DNA of 64,000 bases from Alphaproteobacteria bacterium. GTDB taxonomy: Bacteria; Pseudomonadota; Alphaproteobacteria; Rhizobiales; Beijerinckiaceae. The translations under genes and the position numbers were made by a program. A model generated the notes under the pieces. The model was not told where the DNA came from. It did no database searches and was given only the letters and a program-made list of their open reading frames with translations. Position 1 is the first letter of the stretch, and every line of letters begins with the position of its first letter. Location: the NCBI GenBank assembly GCA_016869595.1, contig VGDT01000009.1, positions 1 to 64,000 on the forward strand. Direction: 5' to 3'. Shown here piece by piece: positions 1-9,116 of this stretch.

Positions 1-87
1 CACGGCTACAAAACCCCTGATCAGGTGAGAGCTGAACAGCTTTCGGTTGCCAAGGCAAACATCGCAGAGCTACCCTTGGCCGCCTGA
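1..87 (+). CDS. C-terminal end of a probable integrase-type transposase (cut by window edge)
   Basis: From the first base there is an open frame of 28 codons ending in TGA at 85-87. It begins HGYKTPDQVR, which resembles the end of DDE/rve-family transposases (the 'LGYxTPxEVR' tail common in IS3-like elements). Catalytic residues would lie outside the window, so this is inference from the tail alone. It points downstream toward the subtilase/AAA genes of the opposite strand, and nothing else is seen in 88-225. It could instead be the end of an unrelated gene. Confidence 0.42.
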   Translation, partial: HGYKTPDQVRAEQLSVAKANIAELPLAA

Positions 88-225
88 ATAAGCGCAACCG
101 GTTGTCTCAAAACCGGGCCGCAGTACACTTATCGACTGCGGCTTTCGCTGCCGCGACTGTGTGCTCGCGCACTCGACGTGCTTGCGTCTGGCCTCCCGGT
201 TGCAACCGCGAAAGAATGTACCAGA

Positions 226-2703
226 TCACGTTTCTATGACGATCGGGATGCCGATCTGGTTGGCAACGGGCGTATAAAGGTCTGCCTGAACATTGGGCGT
301 TTCCAGCGATACGATTAACGAGTATCGCGCGATCTTTTCCCAGGCACCAAGATGGGGCCTTTTGTTCCACCATCCCATTGTTGGGTAAACAGCTATATGC
401 CCACGCGCGGCTAGATCGACGGCCCTGCCACGCCATGTATCGGAGTGAATTGAGCCCAAAGAGGCTAATGAGTGGCGTCGCCCAAAATCCCAGCCTGGGT
501 CGGGAATCAATGGTCCTTGGTAGTCATCGTCTCGGACAAATTTGTTGATGCGTTGCTGAAACATTGTGTCTGTTTCAAGCGGCTTGCGTACGGCAAAGCG
601 AAGTCCGTGAGACTGGTAGCCGTAACGTTGAGTCCGGCCTCGCGATCCCGGACTTGGTTCTATGAAATACGACAAGGTGACCCGCATTGAGACCTCGGTA
701 TTCTGTAGCGCTTCGAGCGCTTCGCGAGGCCACGGAAGAGCGTGCAAATTCATGTCGCGAGTCTTCACGTCTCCATCGTCCTTGTAGAAGGGCTGTATTT
801 CGCTCTCGGCAATGAGCGTCAGCGAATTATCGAGGCTCGATAGAAGACGACGCATATTTGGCGTTCCGTGGCCGAAACAACGTAGCAACCCCCGATAATC
901 GAGTTGACCCCGCGCATCGGTAAACCGCGCCTTCATTGCTTGTGACCATTCGGCGGAGTGAACGAGCAAGGCTCGAACGGTCTCGGGAGCGAGGCCTGGG
1001 TATTTCGACCAGACCATCGCAGCCAACCGCGCCGCGAGTGCCGTTGCCGCGCTTGTATCGCCAAATGTGGTAAGCGCGCCCCGCCCGATCATACTTTGCG
1101 ATGTGCTTAGAAGTTGAAGATCGTCGAGATAATCCGGCTCAGGTACAGCGGGGTTCGTTCCCATGTTACCCGCCTCCATCACGATGTCCGGCTTGATCGC
1201 CCATTTACCCCAAGTCATCGAGGTACAGCTACAGGGCGAAAGATCGCCGGGTTGAGCAAGGGGATTCCAGTCAGGCCACTTTGTGCTGTCGATCGAGAAT
1301 TTATCGGTGCAGCCGCCGACGGTTAGCGCATTCCATGCCTGTGCGGGATCATGAATGCCGTCGGTTAGGTTTGAGTCAGCATAAAGGTGACGCTGCAATG
1401 GATCGGTGTTGCCCGCCGAAACCAGCATTAAACGGCGTTGTCCGTCGTCGACGCCAGCGGCAAGTGCATCGATCGCCGCAGACCAGGACGAAGGACGGCC
1501 TCGATCCCTTCCATCTTGAGCGGTAACGGCCATGCAGAAGACGCGATTACGATCCGCGGTAACTTCGACGCGGTAGGCGCTTTCTTGAGTGACGGCACCG
1601 TATAGTTCGGGATCATGCGGATTGGCGCGGTTGACGATTTTTACGGATTCAAGCCGATGGCCTATTTCCAGGTTAGCCGATGAAGACAGCGCTTCGGTGA
1701 GATCGCCGTAGGCTGCAAGGCCCGCCATCGGCGTTCCATGACCTTCACGATCATCCACGCCCCAAGCTGGCCGATAGGTATGCAGGTCGTTAGGATGAGC
1801 AATAGGGGAGAGAAGCGGGTGACCGGCATTGAGTCCTGTGTCGAAAAGACAGATGTAAGAGGAGATGGACGAACTTACGGTTGTTCGCGACAGCAATTCG
1901 TCTATCCATTGCTGTTGTTCACTGACCGTCATCTCCGAAAAGAATGCTGCCGTCTCCTTGGGCAGCCTGATTTCGGCAATCATCCCGAGAATGTCGATGG
2001 AACGCGCCAGATTCGCAGCCGTCCCCCGAACAAGAACCACCGTCCGATCAACGAAGTTGACCACCTGGTCTTTGACCAACAGTTGGAATTGCGGCGCAAA
2101 CTGCCTCAAGCGAGAGAGGTGATCGATTGGGTTCGCGCGGCGTAACCAAAGTTCCCAGGTGAGTTCGGTATCAGGATCGGGAAAAGGAAGGGATTCTTCC
2201 GTCCAAAGAGCTTCCAGAGCTGCGATCTTTATGTCGCTGATGCTTTCAACCAAATCTTGGTTCTTTGGCCGCGACAAGCCTGTTTCAACGCGTGGCGTCG
2301 TTTCCTTGTCCCTATAGTCGGTAATTCGACGCAGAAACAAATCGAGCTTACCGTCGGGCACAAAGACCGTTGCTTGGGTACGGTTTTGTGGTGTCGTCTT
2401 GACGGCGCAAAGTTCGATGCCACTCCTTGTCAGATCAAGACTCTCGAATTTCAGCGGGAAGTTGGGCTCGCTTTCGAATTCAAGATAAATGCCAAAGCCC
2501 GCGTCGAGACCAAATGCCTTCTGTTCCTCGACACGCTGGTCAGCGATCGGTTTCGCTGCTTGAATTTTAGCAAGCAAGTCGGCCGCGTGCCGCGATCGGT
2601 TTCGCGCCGGCAGACTCATAGGCTCGTGCGGCGCCGAATTTGGGCTGGTAAATCGGGTCGGCTCAATATTTGTAGGAACGATTAAATGCGGGTGCTGAGC
2701 CAT
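226..2703 (-). CDS. Subtilisin-like S8 family serine peptidase, partner of an AAA+ ATPase
   Basis: An 825-residue protein with no signal peptide, so probably cytoplasmic. After a long N-terminal region (about 1-280, not recognised) comes an S8 peptidase domain. The catalytic set is visible: Asp288 in CLFDTGLNAGHP, His322 in EGHGTPMAG, oxyanion Asn432 in LVSAGN and Ser551 in GDTSAATALAA. The serine motif lacks the usual proline (GTSxAxP) but keeps the nucleophile. About 200 residues follow as a C-terminal domain. The start has an AGGAG Shine-Dalgarno 5 nt upstream and lies 19 nt after the AAA+ gene stop, so the two form an operon. Coding is visibly less GC-biased than in the flanking core genes. 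Subtilase-AAA pairs recur in bacterial accessory regions; a regulated proteolytic role, possibly defence, is inference. Confidence 0.85.
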   Translation of the reverse strand: MAQHPHLIVPTNIEPTRFTSPNSAPHEPMSLPARNRSRHAADLLAKIQAAKPIADQRVEEQKAFGLDAGFGIYLEFESEPNFPLKFESLDLTRSGIELCAVKTTPQNRTQATVFVPDGKLDLFLRRITDYRDKETTPRVETGLSRPKNQDLVESISDIKIAALEALWTEESLPFPDPDTELTWELWLRRANPIDHLSRLRQFAPQFQLLVKDQVVNFVDRTVVLVRGTAANLARSIDILGMIAEIRLPKETAAFFSEMTVSEQQQWIDELLSRTTVSSSISSYICLFDTGLNAGHPLLSPIAHPNDLHTYRPAWGVDDREGHGTPMAGLAAYGDLTEALSSSANLEIGHRLESVKIVNRANPHDPELYGAVTQESAYRVEVTADRNRVFCMAVTAQDGRDRGRPSSWSAAIDALAAGVDDGQRRLMLVSAGNTDPLQRHLYADSNLTDGIHDPAQAWNALTVGGCTDKFSIDSTKWPDWNPLAQPGDLSPCSCTSMTWGKWAIKPDIVMEAGNMGTNPAVPEPDYLDDLQLLSTSQSMIGRGALTTFGDTSAATALAARLAAMVWSKYPGLAPETVRALLVHSAEWSQAMKARFTDARGQLDYRGLLRCFGHGTPNMRRLLSSLDNSLTLIAESEIQPFYKDDGDVKTRDMNLHALPWPREALEALQNTEVSMRVTLSYFIEPSPGSRGRTQRYGYQSHGLRFAVRKPLETDTMFQQRINKFVRDDDYQGPLIPDPGWDFGRRHSLASLGSIHSDTWRGRAVDLAARGHIAVYPTMGWWNKRPHLGAWEKIARYSLIVSLETPNVQADLYTPVANQIGIPIVIET

Positions 2704-2722
2704 GCTGCTCCTGTCAAATGCG

Positions 2723-3718
2723 CTATTCGTTAGATAGCTGCTTGTGCGTTACGGCAAACTTTCGATCTTCAATCGCACGCGCGAGGTCCGCCTGCACTAC
2801 GAAATCCCGCTCATGAACGAGCGCATCCTTAATGGCGTCCTCGCAGGCTCGCGTAATGTCCGCAAAATTCAGCCCGTCTGCGAGCGCCGCAGCTTTTGGC
2901 CATTGTATCCTCTTGGTTGGAAAACCGCTGAGTTTTGAACGCAGCGTTTCCACAATCCTTTTCATATCGGGCAAGGTGTATTCGATCACGTCGTCGAAAC
3001 GGCGGAATAGAGCCCTGTCCAGCATTCCGACATGATTGGTCGCCGCAATCACCAAACTATCGGACTTATCTTGTTCGACCATCTGCAAGAAACTGTTCAA
3101 TACACGGCGTATCTCGCCAACATCATTGGTGAGGCCACGCGACGATCCTATGCTGTCAAATTCGTCGAAGAGGTAGACGCCGCGTGTCTGATTGAGCGCC
3201 TCGAATATCAGCCGCAATTTCGCGGCTGTTTCACCCATAAATTTCGTAATGAGGCCATCCAGCCGCACAACGAACAGCGGCAGACCAAGTTCTCCAGCCA
3301 GGGCAGACGCCGTCATTGTCTTGCCGGTGCCCGGATTGCCGATGAGCAGAAGCTTACGTCGTGGGGAGAGCCCCTTGTTGCGTATGACCTGAACCGCCCG
3401 ATGCTCCCTGATGACGCGTTCCAGTTTGCTACGCGTTTGAGCGCTAAGAACCATTTGCTTCAAACGGACGCTCGGATAAGAAACGCTAAGCAGGTCCGCG
3501 ACTTCGCCCCGTGGGCGCGCGAGGGGAATTGGGGCCTTGGACGGTAAATGAGGTCGCGCTTTTGCGCGATCGATCATGAGGCGGATTTCGTCGGCGACTT
3601 TCCCATGCCCAAGGCGCGCTTCGTGGGCGGCGATCTGCATAGCAATCGCGTAGAACTGTGCTTCATCGCCCTCGGTCAGGGATGCAATGAGCGCTTTGAC
3701 TTGATCGGCGCTGGCCAT
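2723..3718 (-). CDS. AAA+ ATPase paired with the downstream subtilase
   Basis: A 331-residue single-module AAA+ ATPase. Walker A is GNPGTGKT (127-134), Walker B is VYLFDEFD (181-188), sensor 1 is Asn228 in AATNH, and the arginine-finger segment is ALFRRFD (236-242). The C-terminal lid helices include an ITRACEDA sensor-2-like helix. The N-terminal 1-110 is helical and probably binds a partner. This is the FtsH/spastin-like classic clade, but with no membrane segment and no protease domain of its own. It is the first gene of a two-gene operon with the S8 peptidase 19 nt downstream, so it probably recognises or remodels substrates or gates that protease. The 81 nt between this start and tRNA-Leu would hold the promoter. 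Confidence 0.85.
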   Translation of the reverse strand: MASADQVKALIASLTEGDEAQFYAIAMQIAAHEARLGHGKVADEIRLMIDRAKARPHLPSKAPIPLARPRGEVADLLSVSYPSVRLKQMVLSAQTRSKLERVIREHRAVQVIRNKGLSPRRKLLLIGNPGTGKTMTASALAGELGLPLFVVRLDGLITKFMGETAAKLRLIFEALNQTRGVYLFDEFDSIGSSRGLTNDVGEIRRVLNSFLQMVEQDKSDSLVIAATNHVGMLDRALFRRFDDVIEYTLPDMKRIVETLRSKLSGFPTKRIQWPKAAALADGLNFADITRACEDAIKDALVHERDFVVQADLARAIEDRKFAVTHKQLSNE

Positions 3719-3799
3719 GATTAGAGTCCTGATCGCAACACTAAAGCAGAATCATATGTGGCGTAAGAGATTAAAAGACCGCCAAGGTTTTAGGCACTC

Positions 3800-3888
3800 T
3801 GGTGCGGGCGGCCGGAATCGAACCGGCACAGGCCTTGCGGCCCTACGGATTTTAAGTCCGTTGCGTCTACCAGTTTCGCCACGCCCGC
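3800..3888 (-). tRNA. tRNA-Leu (anticodon UAA)
   Basis: On the minus strand the sequence starts GCGGGCGTGGCGAAACTGG and folds as a class II tRNA. The acceptor stem GCGGGCG/CGCCCGC pairs fully. The anticodon loop reads ACTTAAAAT with anticodon TAA. There is a long variable arm (GGGCCGCAAGGCC) and a T arm with GGTTCGATTCC. The discriminator is A and CCA is encoded at 3800-3802. The long variable arm and anticodon identify leucine. Its 3' end borders the AAA/subtilase accessory genes, a typical island insertion point. Confidence 0.95.
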
Positions 3889-3933
3889 AGACCGTTCGTA
3901 TATAGGCGGCGCCGCGATCCAACGCCAAGCGCT

Positions 3934-4443
3934 TTATGCCCGGCGCCGCGGCTTGGCGTCTGGCTTGCCGATCGGCGCCTGAAACGACAGGCCCGTGTCC
4001 CACGGAAAGAAGATCCAGGTGTCCTGAGAGACTTCGGTGACGAAAGTGTCGACCATCGGCAAGCCCTGCGGCTTGGCGTAGACGGTGGCGAAATGCGCGT
4101 CGGCCAGCATGTCGCGCACCGCCTTCGCCGTGGCGCCCGTGTCGACGAGATCGTCGATGATGAGCACTTCGGCGCTCGGCCGGGCGAGAATCGTGTCGGT
4201 CAGAGGTTTGAGCACCTGCACCTCGCCGCGCTCCGTCTCTTCATGGTAGCTGGCGACGCAGACGGTCTCGACGACCCTTATGCCGAGTTCGCGCGCCACG
4301 ATCGCCGCTGGAACGAGGCCGCCGCGCGTCACCGCCACAATCGCCGAAAATCCGCCGATAGAGGCGAGACGCCAGGCAAGCGCGCGCGCGTCGCGATGGA
4401 AAATGTCCCAGGAGACCGGAAAAATCTTGTCGGACCCGTGCAT
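3934..4443 (-). CDS. gpt: Xanthine(-guanine) phosphoribosyltransferase
   Basis: A 169-residue type I phosphoribosyltransferase that joins xanthine/guanine to PRPP in purine salvage. The PRPP-binding signature [14 protein letters not shown] lies at 94-107 and the pyrophosphate-loop segment VTRGGLVPA at 38-46. The C-terminal WIFFPWD motif, which stacks on the purine in Gpt proteins, is present. Length is normal for bacterial Gpt (about 150-170). It follows a MoaB/CinA-type gene on the same strand 27 nt away, so the two are probably cotranscribed. The call is firm; purine preference (xanthine, guanine or hypoxanthine) cannot be read from sequence. Confidence 0.92.
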   Translation of the reverse strand: MHGSDKIFPVSWDIFHRDARALAWRLASIGGFSAIVAVTRGGLVPAAIVARELGIRVVETVCVASYHEETERGEVQVLKPLTDTILARPSAEVLIIDDLVDTGATAKAVRDMLADAHFATVYAKPQGLPMVDTFVTEVSQDTWIFFPWDTGLSFQAPIGKPDAKPRRRA

Positions 4444-4470
4444 CTTCTCAAGCCTCCGCCGTCGCGGCCT

Positions 4471-5229
4471 TTAGCGCGCGAGTTCCTTAGATAGCGCTTT
4501 AATCATCGCCCGCGCCGCCTCCGCCGCGCGCCCCAGGAGCGCCGCGTCGCGGCTGCGCAACACGATCTGATTTCTGAACCCCGCGCTGGTGAAAGCAGGA
4601 TAGGAGCCGACGCTCACGCCCTCATGGGCGCGCGCGATCTCTTCCAGCCCCTCGGCATAGGCGCCTTCGGGAACGCCGTTGGCTTCGATGGTTTCGACGA
4701 GCACCGGCGGCCCAGCCGCAAGCCGCGGCCCGATGACGTCCATCATGTTCTGCATGATCATCGGCACGCCGGCCATGACGATGACATTGCCGATCCAAAA
4801 TCCCGGCGCTTTGGAGATGGCGTTGAAAACGAGTTCCGCCCCGTTTGGAATGCGCGCCATTCGCCGGCGCGCGGGATTCAGCTCGCCTTCCGAGAAGCGC
4901 TCCCTAAGCAGAGCGATGGCGCGCGGGTCCTCGCCGATGTCGACGCCAAAGGCGCGGGCGACCGCATCGGCGGTGATGTCGTCATGGGTCGGCCCGATGC
5001 CGCCGGTTGTGAAGACATAGGTGTAGCGGGAGCGCAGCGCGTTCAGCGCCTCGACGATCGCCTCCTCATCGTCTGGCACAATTCGCGCCTCGCAAAGATC
5101 GACGCCAATCTGAGCGAGATAATTTGCGATGTAGCGCGTGTTCACGTCCTGCGTGCGGCCAGACAATATCTCGTCGCCGATCACAAGAACCGCCGCGCTT
5201 GCCGGCCTGTCTGCCGTTTCTTGCGCCAT
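4471..5229 (-). CDS. Molybdopterin-binding (MoaB/Mog/CinA N-terminal type) domain protein
   Basis: A 252-residue protein made of the MoCF-biosynthesis/CinA N-terminal fold. GDEILSGRTQDVNT lies near the N terminus and TTGGIGPTHDDIT around residue 80. The CinA C-terminal nicotinamide deamidase domain is absent, so this is the stand-alone alphaproteobacterial form usually annotated 'competence/damage-inducible protein A'. The start is placed at 5229 because GGAGG sits 6 nt before that ATG; an in-frame ATG at 5247 has no such site. In other CinA proteins this domain hydrolyses ADP-ribose or binds pterin; here the substrate is unknown. It is divergent from map. Confidence 0.85.
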   Translation of the reverse strand: MAQETADRPASAAVLVIGDEILSGRTQDVNTRYIANYLAQIGVDLCEARIVPDDEEAIVEALNALRSRYTYVFTTGGIGPTHDDITADAVARAFGVDIGEDPRAIALLRERFSEGELNPARRRMARIPNGAELVFNAISKAPGFWIGNVIVMAGVPMIMQNMMDVIGPRLAAGPPVLVETIEANGVPEGAYAEGLEEIARAHEGVSVGSYPAFTSAGFRNQIVLRSRDAALLGRAAEAARAMIKALSKELAR

Positions 5230-5413
5230 CACCGGCCTCCCACTCATTAATTATGACCATGGCGGCCGCGAACGCCAGCCCCGCCTGGCTCTTGGCGCGG
5301 CTTCGCCCACGCGACCTGAAAGGCGCCGCCCGCGCGCGAGCCTTGCTTTGCCGCCCCAAACCATTACTTTGCGAGTAAATCCTTCGTCTAAAAAACCCGA
5401 GCCGCCGCCTTAC

Positions 5414-6250
5414 ATGACCTTTGTCGAATCCCATCTCGCGCCCGCCGCACGCAAAAGCGGGCAGATCAAGCTGCACGGTCCCGAGGATTTCGAGAGCATG
5501 CGCGCCGCAGGCAGGCTGACCGCGGAGGCGCTGGACATGCTGGTCGGACACGTCAAGCCGGGCGTGACGACGCAGGCGCTCGACGATCTCGTTTTCGACT
5601 TCGCCATGACGCATGGCGCCTATCCTGCCCCGCTCGACTATCGCGGCTATCGGAAATCCATCTGCACCTCGATCAACCATGTCGTCTGTCACGGCGTGCC
5701 AGACAACAAGCCGCTGCGCGAAGGCGACATCGTCAATATCGACGTGACGTTTATCGTCGACGGCTGGCATGGCGACGCCAGCCGCATGTTCGCCGTGGGC
5801 GAGGTTCCGCGCCGAGCGCAACGCCTGATCGACGTGACCTATGAGGCGCTGCAGCGCGGCGTCGCGGCCGTGAAGCCGGGCGCGACGACGGGCGACATCG
5901 GCGCGGCAATTCAACAATACGCCGAAAGCGAGCGTTGTTCGGTCGTGCGCGATTTTTGCGGTCACGGCCTCGGGCGCGTTTTCCACGATGAGCCGAATAT
6001 TCTGCACTATGGCGTGAAGGGCGAGGGCGTCGAGCTACGCCCGGGCATGTTCTTCACCATTGAGCCGATGATCAATCTCGGCCGTTCGCAGGTGAAAATA
6101 TTGTCGGATGGCTGGACGGCCGTCACGCGCGACCGCTCGCTTTCCGCGCAGTTCGAACATTCGGTCGGCATCACCGAGACGGGCGTGGAAGTCTTCACGA
6201 AGTCGCCGGCGGGGCTCGATAATCCCTCAGCCGCGCGCGCCGACGCATGA
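5414..6250 (+). CDS. map: Type I methionine aminopeptidase
   Basis: A 278-residue M24A peptidase that removes the initiator methionine from nascent proteins. The five metal ligands are visible: Asp in NIDVTF, Asp in HGDASR, His in CGHGLG, Glu in TIEPM and Glu in QFEHS. The substrate histidine is in [11 protein letters not shown] at 5414 is chosen because it matches the usual N terminus, although no good Shine-Dalgarno precedes it. The reading frame stays open upstream to 5138, but that stretch lies opposite the divergent MoaB-like gene. The stop overlaps the radC start by 4 nt (ATGA), making a map-radC-exporter operon. Confidence 0.94.
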   Translation: MTFVESHLAPAARKSGQIKLHGPEDFESMRAAGRLTAEALDMLVGHVKPGVTTQALDDLVFDFAMTHGAYPAPLDYRGYRKSICTSINHVVCHGVPDNKPLREGDIVNIDVTFIVDGWHGDASRMFAVGEVPRRAQRLIDVTYEALQRGVAAVKPGATTGDIGAAIQQYAESERCSVVRDFCGHGLGRVFHDEPNILHYGVKGEGVELRPGMFFTIEPMINLGRSQVKILSDGWTAVTRDRSLSAQFEHSVGITETGVEVFTKSPAGLDNPSAARADA

Positions 6251-6966
6251 AGAAGGCGGCTGACGCCGCAACAGGCGACGGCCTTCGCGATTCTGCGCCA
6301 CACTTTCACGGTCATCGGCAGCGTCTGCGCGATCGCTTCATGGACGCAGGCGAAGCGGCGCTCGCCGATTACGAGATGCTGGAGCTTTTGTTGTTTCGCG
6401 CGATTGCGCGGCGCGACGTGAAACCGCTCGCCAAGGCTCTGATCGCACGTTTCGGCTCCTACGCCGAAACCGTCGCGGCGCGTCCTGAACGGCTTCGCGA
6501 AGTCGAGGGTCTTAGCGAAGCGGCGATCGTCGAAATCAAACTTGTCGAAGCTGCCGCGAAACGTCTGGCGCGCGGCGCCTTGCAAAAGCGCCCCGTGCTC
6601 TCTTCATTCATGGAGGTGCTCGACTATTGCCGAACGGCGATGGCCTTCTCCGAACGCGAAGAATTCCGCATCCTGTTCCTCGACAAGCGCAATGCGCTGA
6701 TCGCTGATGAGGTGCAAGGCGTCGGCACCATCGACCATACGCCGGTCTATCCGCGCGAAATCATACGTCGTGCGCTGGAGCTTGGCTCGAGCGCGCTCAT
6801 CCTCGCGCATAATCACCCTTCTGGCGATCCGACGCCATCTTCCGCGGACATACGCATGACCAAGGACATTGCCGCAATCGCGCAGCCTTTCGGCATTACG
6901 GTGCATGACCATCTCATCGTCGGCCGCCATGGCCATGCAAGCTTTCGGGGACTGAAGCTCATTTGA
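6247..6966 (+). CDS. radC: RadC family (JAB/MPN domain) protein
   Basis: A 239-residue protein with an N-terminal helix-hairpin-helix-like region (about 20-95) and a C-terminal RadC/JAB domain. The JAMM metal motif is seen as [16 protein letters not shown] around 190-205, with the upstream catalytic glutamate in LIADEVQG. Despite the name, a direct role in DNA repair is not established for the family. It overlaps map by 4 nt and the next gene by 4 nt (TTGA), so translation is probably coupled along three genes. Confidence 0.92.
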   Translation: MKKAADAATGDGLRDSAPHFHGHRQRLRDRFMDAGEAALADYEMLELLLFRAIARRDVKPLAKALIARFGSYAETVAARPERLREVEGLSEAAIVEIKLVEAAAKRLARGALQKRPVLSSFMEVLDYCRTAMAFSEREEFRILFLDKRNALIADEVQGVGTIDHTPVYPREIIRRALELGSSALILAHNHPSGDPTPSSADIRMTKDIAAIAQPFGITVHDHLIVGRHGHASFRGLKLI

Positions 6967-8393
6967 CGCGAAGCTCCGCTACAGGCGTCGAGGTTAGCGC
7001 AACGCGCTCCTACTTCGTCACGCCACTCATCATCGCCACCGCGCTCTTCATGGAGCAGCTCGACGGCACCGTGCTCGCCACGGCGCTGCCGGCGATGGCG
7101 GCCGATCTTCACGAAGATCCGGTGGCGCTGAAACTGGCGCTGACTTCGTATCTCCTTTCGCTCGCCGTCTTCATCCCGCTTTCGGGGTGGGCGGCGGATC
7201 GTTTCGGCGCGCGGCGCGTGTTTCGCGCCGCAATTGTCGTCTTCACCTTCGGCTCGATCCTCTGTGGCCTCTCCAATTCGCTCGGAGCAATCGTCGCTTT
7301 TCGCATCGTGCAGGGCCTCGGCGGCGCGATGATGACGCCAGTTGGAAGACTCGTGCTGCTGCGCACGGCGCCGCGTCACGAACTCGTGCGCGCCATGGCC
7401 TATCTCACCATTCCAGCGTTGATCGGTCCCTTGATCGGTCCGCCAGTCGGGGGCTTTATCGCCACCTATTTTCATTGGCGTTATATTTTCTGGATCAACG
7501 TGCCGATCGGCGCGCTCGGCGTGGCGCTTGTGACGCGGTTCATTCCCGATCTGCGCGAGGAATGGACGCCCCCGCTCGACGTCGCCGGCGCGATCCTTTC
7601 TGGCGTCGGCCTCTCCTGCCTCGTCTTCGGCTTTACGATCGCCGGACGCGGCTTCGCGCCGGCGCCCATTGTCGCGACGATCATTGCGCTGGGCGCAGCG
7701 GCGCTCTTCACTTATGTCCGCCACGCGAAACGCGCGCCCTATCCGATCGTCGATCTCGATCTCCTGCGCATCCCCACATTTCGCGCGGCGGTCGTCGGCG
7801 GCTTTCTCTTTCGCATCGGGCTTGGCGCAACGCCCTTCCTATTGCCGCTCTTGCTTCAAGTGGGTTTCGGACTCTCCGCTTATGAAGCGGGTCTCCTGAC
7901 CTTTGTTTCCGCGGCGGGGGCGATGCTGATGAAGACGACCGCTCAGCCGATCCTCAAGATGTTCAGCTTTCGGCGCGTGCTGATCGTCAACGCGTTTATC
8001 TCCGCCGCTTTTCTCGCCTTCAACGCTGCGTTCTCGGCGGCGACCCCGCATTTCGTCATCATGGGCGCGTTGCTCGTTGGCGGCTTCTTCCGTTCGCTGG
8101 AGTTCACTGCGCTCAACGCGCTCGCCTACGCGGACGTTAAAAAAGACGCGATGAGCCGCGCGACGAGCTTCGCCTCCGTCGCGCAGCAACTATCGCTCTC
8201 GACGGGCGTGGCGGTGGGCGCCGCGGCGCTGGAGACGGCGCGCGCTATGCGCGGCGGCGGCGCGCTGCAGGCGGCGGACTTCACGCCGGCTTTTTGTGTC
8301 GTGGCCCTAATCTCGTTGTTTTCGATCGCAAGCTTCCTGCCGCTTGCATCCAATGCAGGCGACAACCTGACCGGGCGCGATCAACATGCGTAA
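6963..8393 (+). CDS. MFS drug exporter, DHA2 (EmrB/QacA) type
   Basis: A 476-residue inner-membrane protein with about 14 predicted membrane segments. It carries MFS motif A ([12 protein letters not shown], about 75-86) and the exporter motif C region ([10 protein letters not shown], about 158-167). The N-terminal [16 protein letters not shown] is the hallmark of DHA2 exporters. This family uses the proton gradient to expel drugs or lipophilic compounds; the substrate is unknown. Translation starts at TTG, 4-nt overlapping the radC stop. The gene ends 24 nt before the convergent rlmE. Confidence 0.88.
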   Translation: MTRSSATGVEVSATRSYFVTPLIIATALFMEQLDGTVLATALPAMAADLHEDPVALKLALTSYLLSLAVFIPLSGWAADRFGARRVFRAAIVVFTFGSILCGLSNSLGAIVAFRIVQGLGGAMMTPVGRLVLLRTAPRHELVRAMAYLTIPALIGPLIGPPVGGFIATYFHWRYIFWINVPIGALGVALVTRFIPDLREEWTPPLDVAGAILSGVGLSCLVFGFTIAGRGFAPAPIVATIIALGAAALFTYVRHAKRAPYPIVDLDLLRIPTFRAAVVGGFLFRIGLGATPFLLPLLLQVGFGLSAYEAGLLTFVSAAGAMLMKTTAQPILKMFSFRRVLIVNAFISAAFLAFNAAFSAATPHFVIMGALLVGGFFRSLEFTALNALAYADVKKDAMSRATSFASVAQQLSLSTGVAVGAAALETARAMRGGGALQAADFTPAFCVVALISLFSIASFLPLASNAGDNLTGRDQHA

Positions 8394-8417
8394 ATTTCGC
8401 CGGCGATCGGCGGGCGC

Positions 8418-9116
8418 CTATTCGGCGCGTCGCGCGCGAAAGCCCGTCGCGAGCACATAAAGTTCCGCAGAATCCGCCCGGCTCGCCGCCGGCTTTACGT
8501 GCCGCACCGTGGCGAAATCGCGCTTGAGGCGCGCGAGCAGCTGGCCCTCCGTGCCGCCTTGCAGAACCTTCGCGACGAAGAAGCCGCCTTCCGCCAGCAC
8601 GTCGCAGGCGAAGTCGGCTGCAAGTTCGGCGAGCGCGACGATGCGCAGATGATCCGTCGCCTTATGGCCGGTGGCGTTCGCCGCCATGTCCGACATCACG
8701 CCGTCAGCCTCGCCCCCGAGCATGTTCTTGATGAATTCCGGCGCGTCAGGATCGTTGAAATCCTTCACGGCGAATTCGACGCCAGCGATGGGCTCCATGT
8801 CCAGAAGATCGGCGGCGACGACTTTTCCTTTGCCCTCCTTCGCCTTCACGCGCGCGGCGGCGATTTGCGACCAGCCTCCCGGAGCGGCGCCAAGATCGAC
8901 GATGCGGCCGCCCGGCTTAAAGAGATGATAGCGGTCGTCCATCTCGATGAGCTTATAGGCGGCGCGCGAGCGATAGCCCTCGCGTTTGGCGCGCGCCACG
9001 TAAGGGTCATTGAGCTGTCGCTCGAGCCATAGCGTCGATGACAGCGACCTCTTGCGCGCAGTCTTGACGCGCGTCTTGAGCGACCTGCCGCCTTCGCGCC
9101 CCGAGTCCTTCGTCAC
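8418..9116 (-). CDS. rlmE: 23S rRNA (uridine-2552 2'-O) methyltransferase
   Basis: A 232-residue FtsJ/RrmJ family SAM methyltransferase that modifies U2552 of the A loop during 50S maturation. The SAM motif [16 protein letters not shown] is around 73-88. The catalytic K-D-K residues are seen in [18 protein letters not shown] and AKVLQGG. A basic N-terminal extension ([11 protein letters not shown]) probably binds rRNA. The start codon overlaps the stop of the upstream ABC transporter gene by 4 nt, so the two are cotranscribed although functionally unrelated. Confidence 0.93.
   Translation of the reverse strand: MTKDSGREGGRSLKTRVKTARKRSLSSTLWLERQLNDPYVARAKREGYRSRAAYKLIEMDDRYHLFKPGGRIVDLGAAPGGWSQIAAARVKAKEGKGKVVAADLLDMEPIAGVEFAVKDFNDPDAPEFIKNMLGGEADGVMSDMAANATGHKATDHLRIVALAELAADFACDVLAEGGFFVAKVLQGGTEGQLLARLKRDFATVRHVKPAASRADSAELYVLATGFRARRAE

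Noticed and set aside
5138-5413. N-terminal extension of map
   Set aside because: Lies opposite the divergent MoaB/CinA-like gene and its promoter, and map proteins normally begin near 5414.
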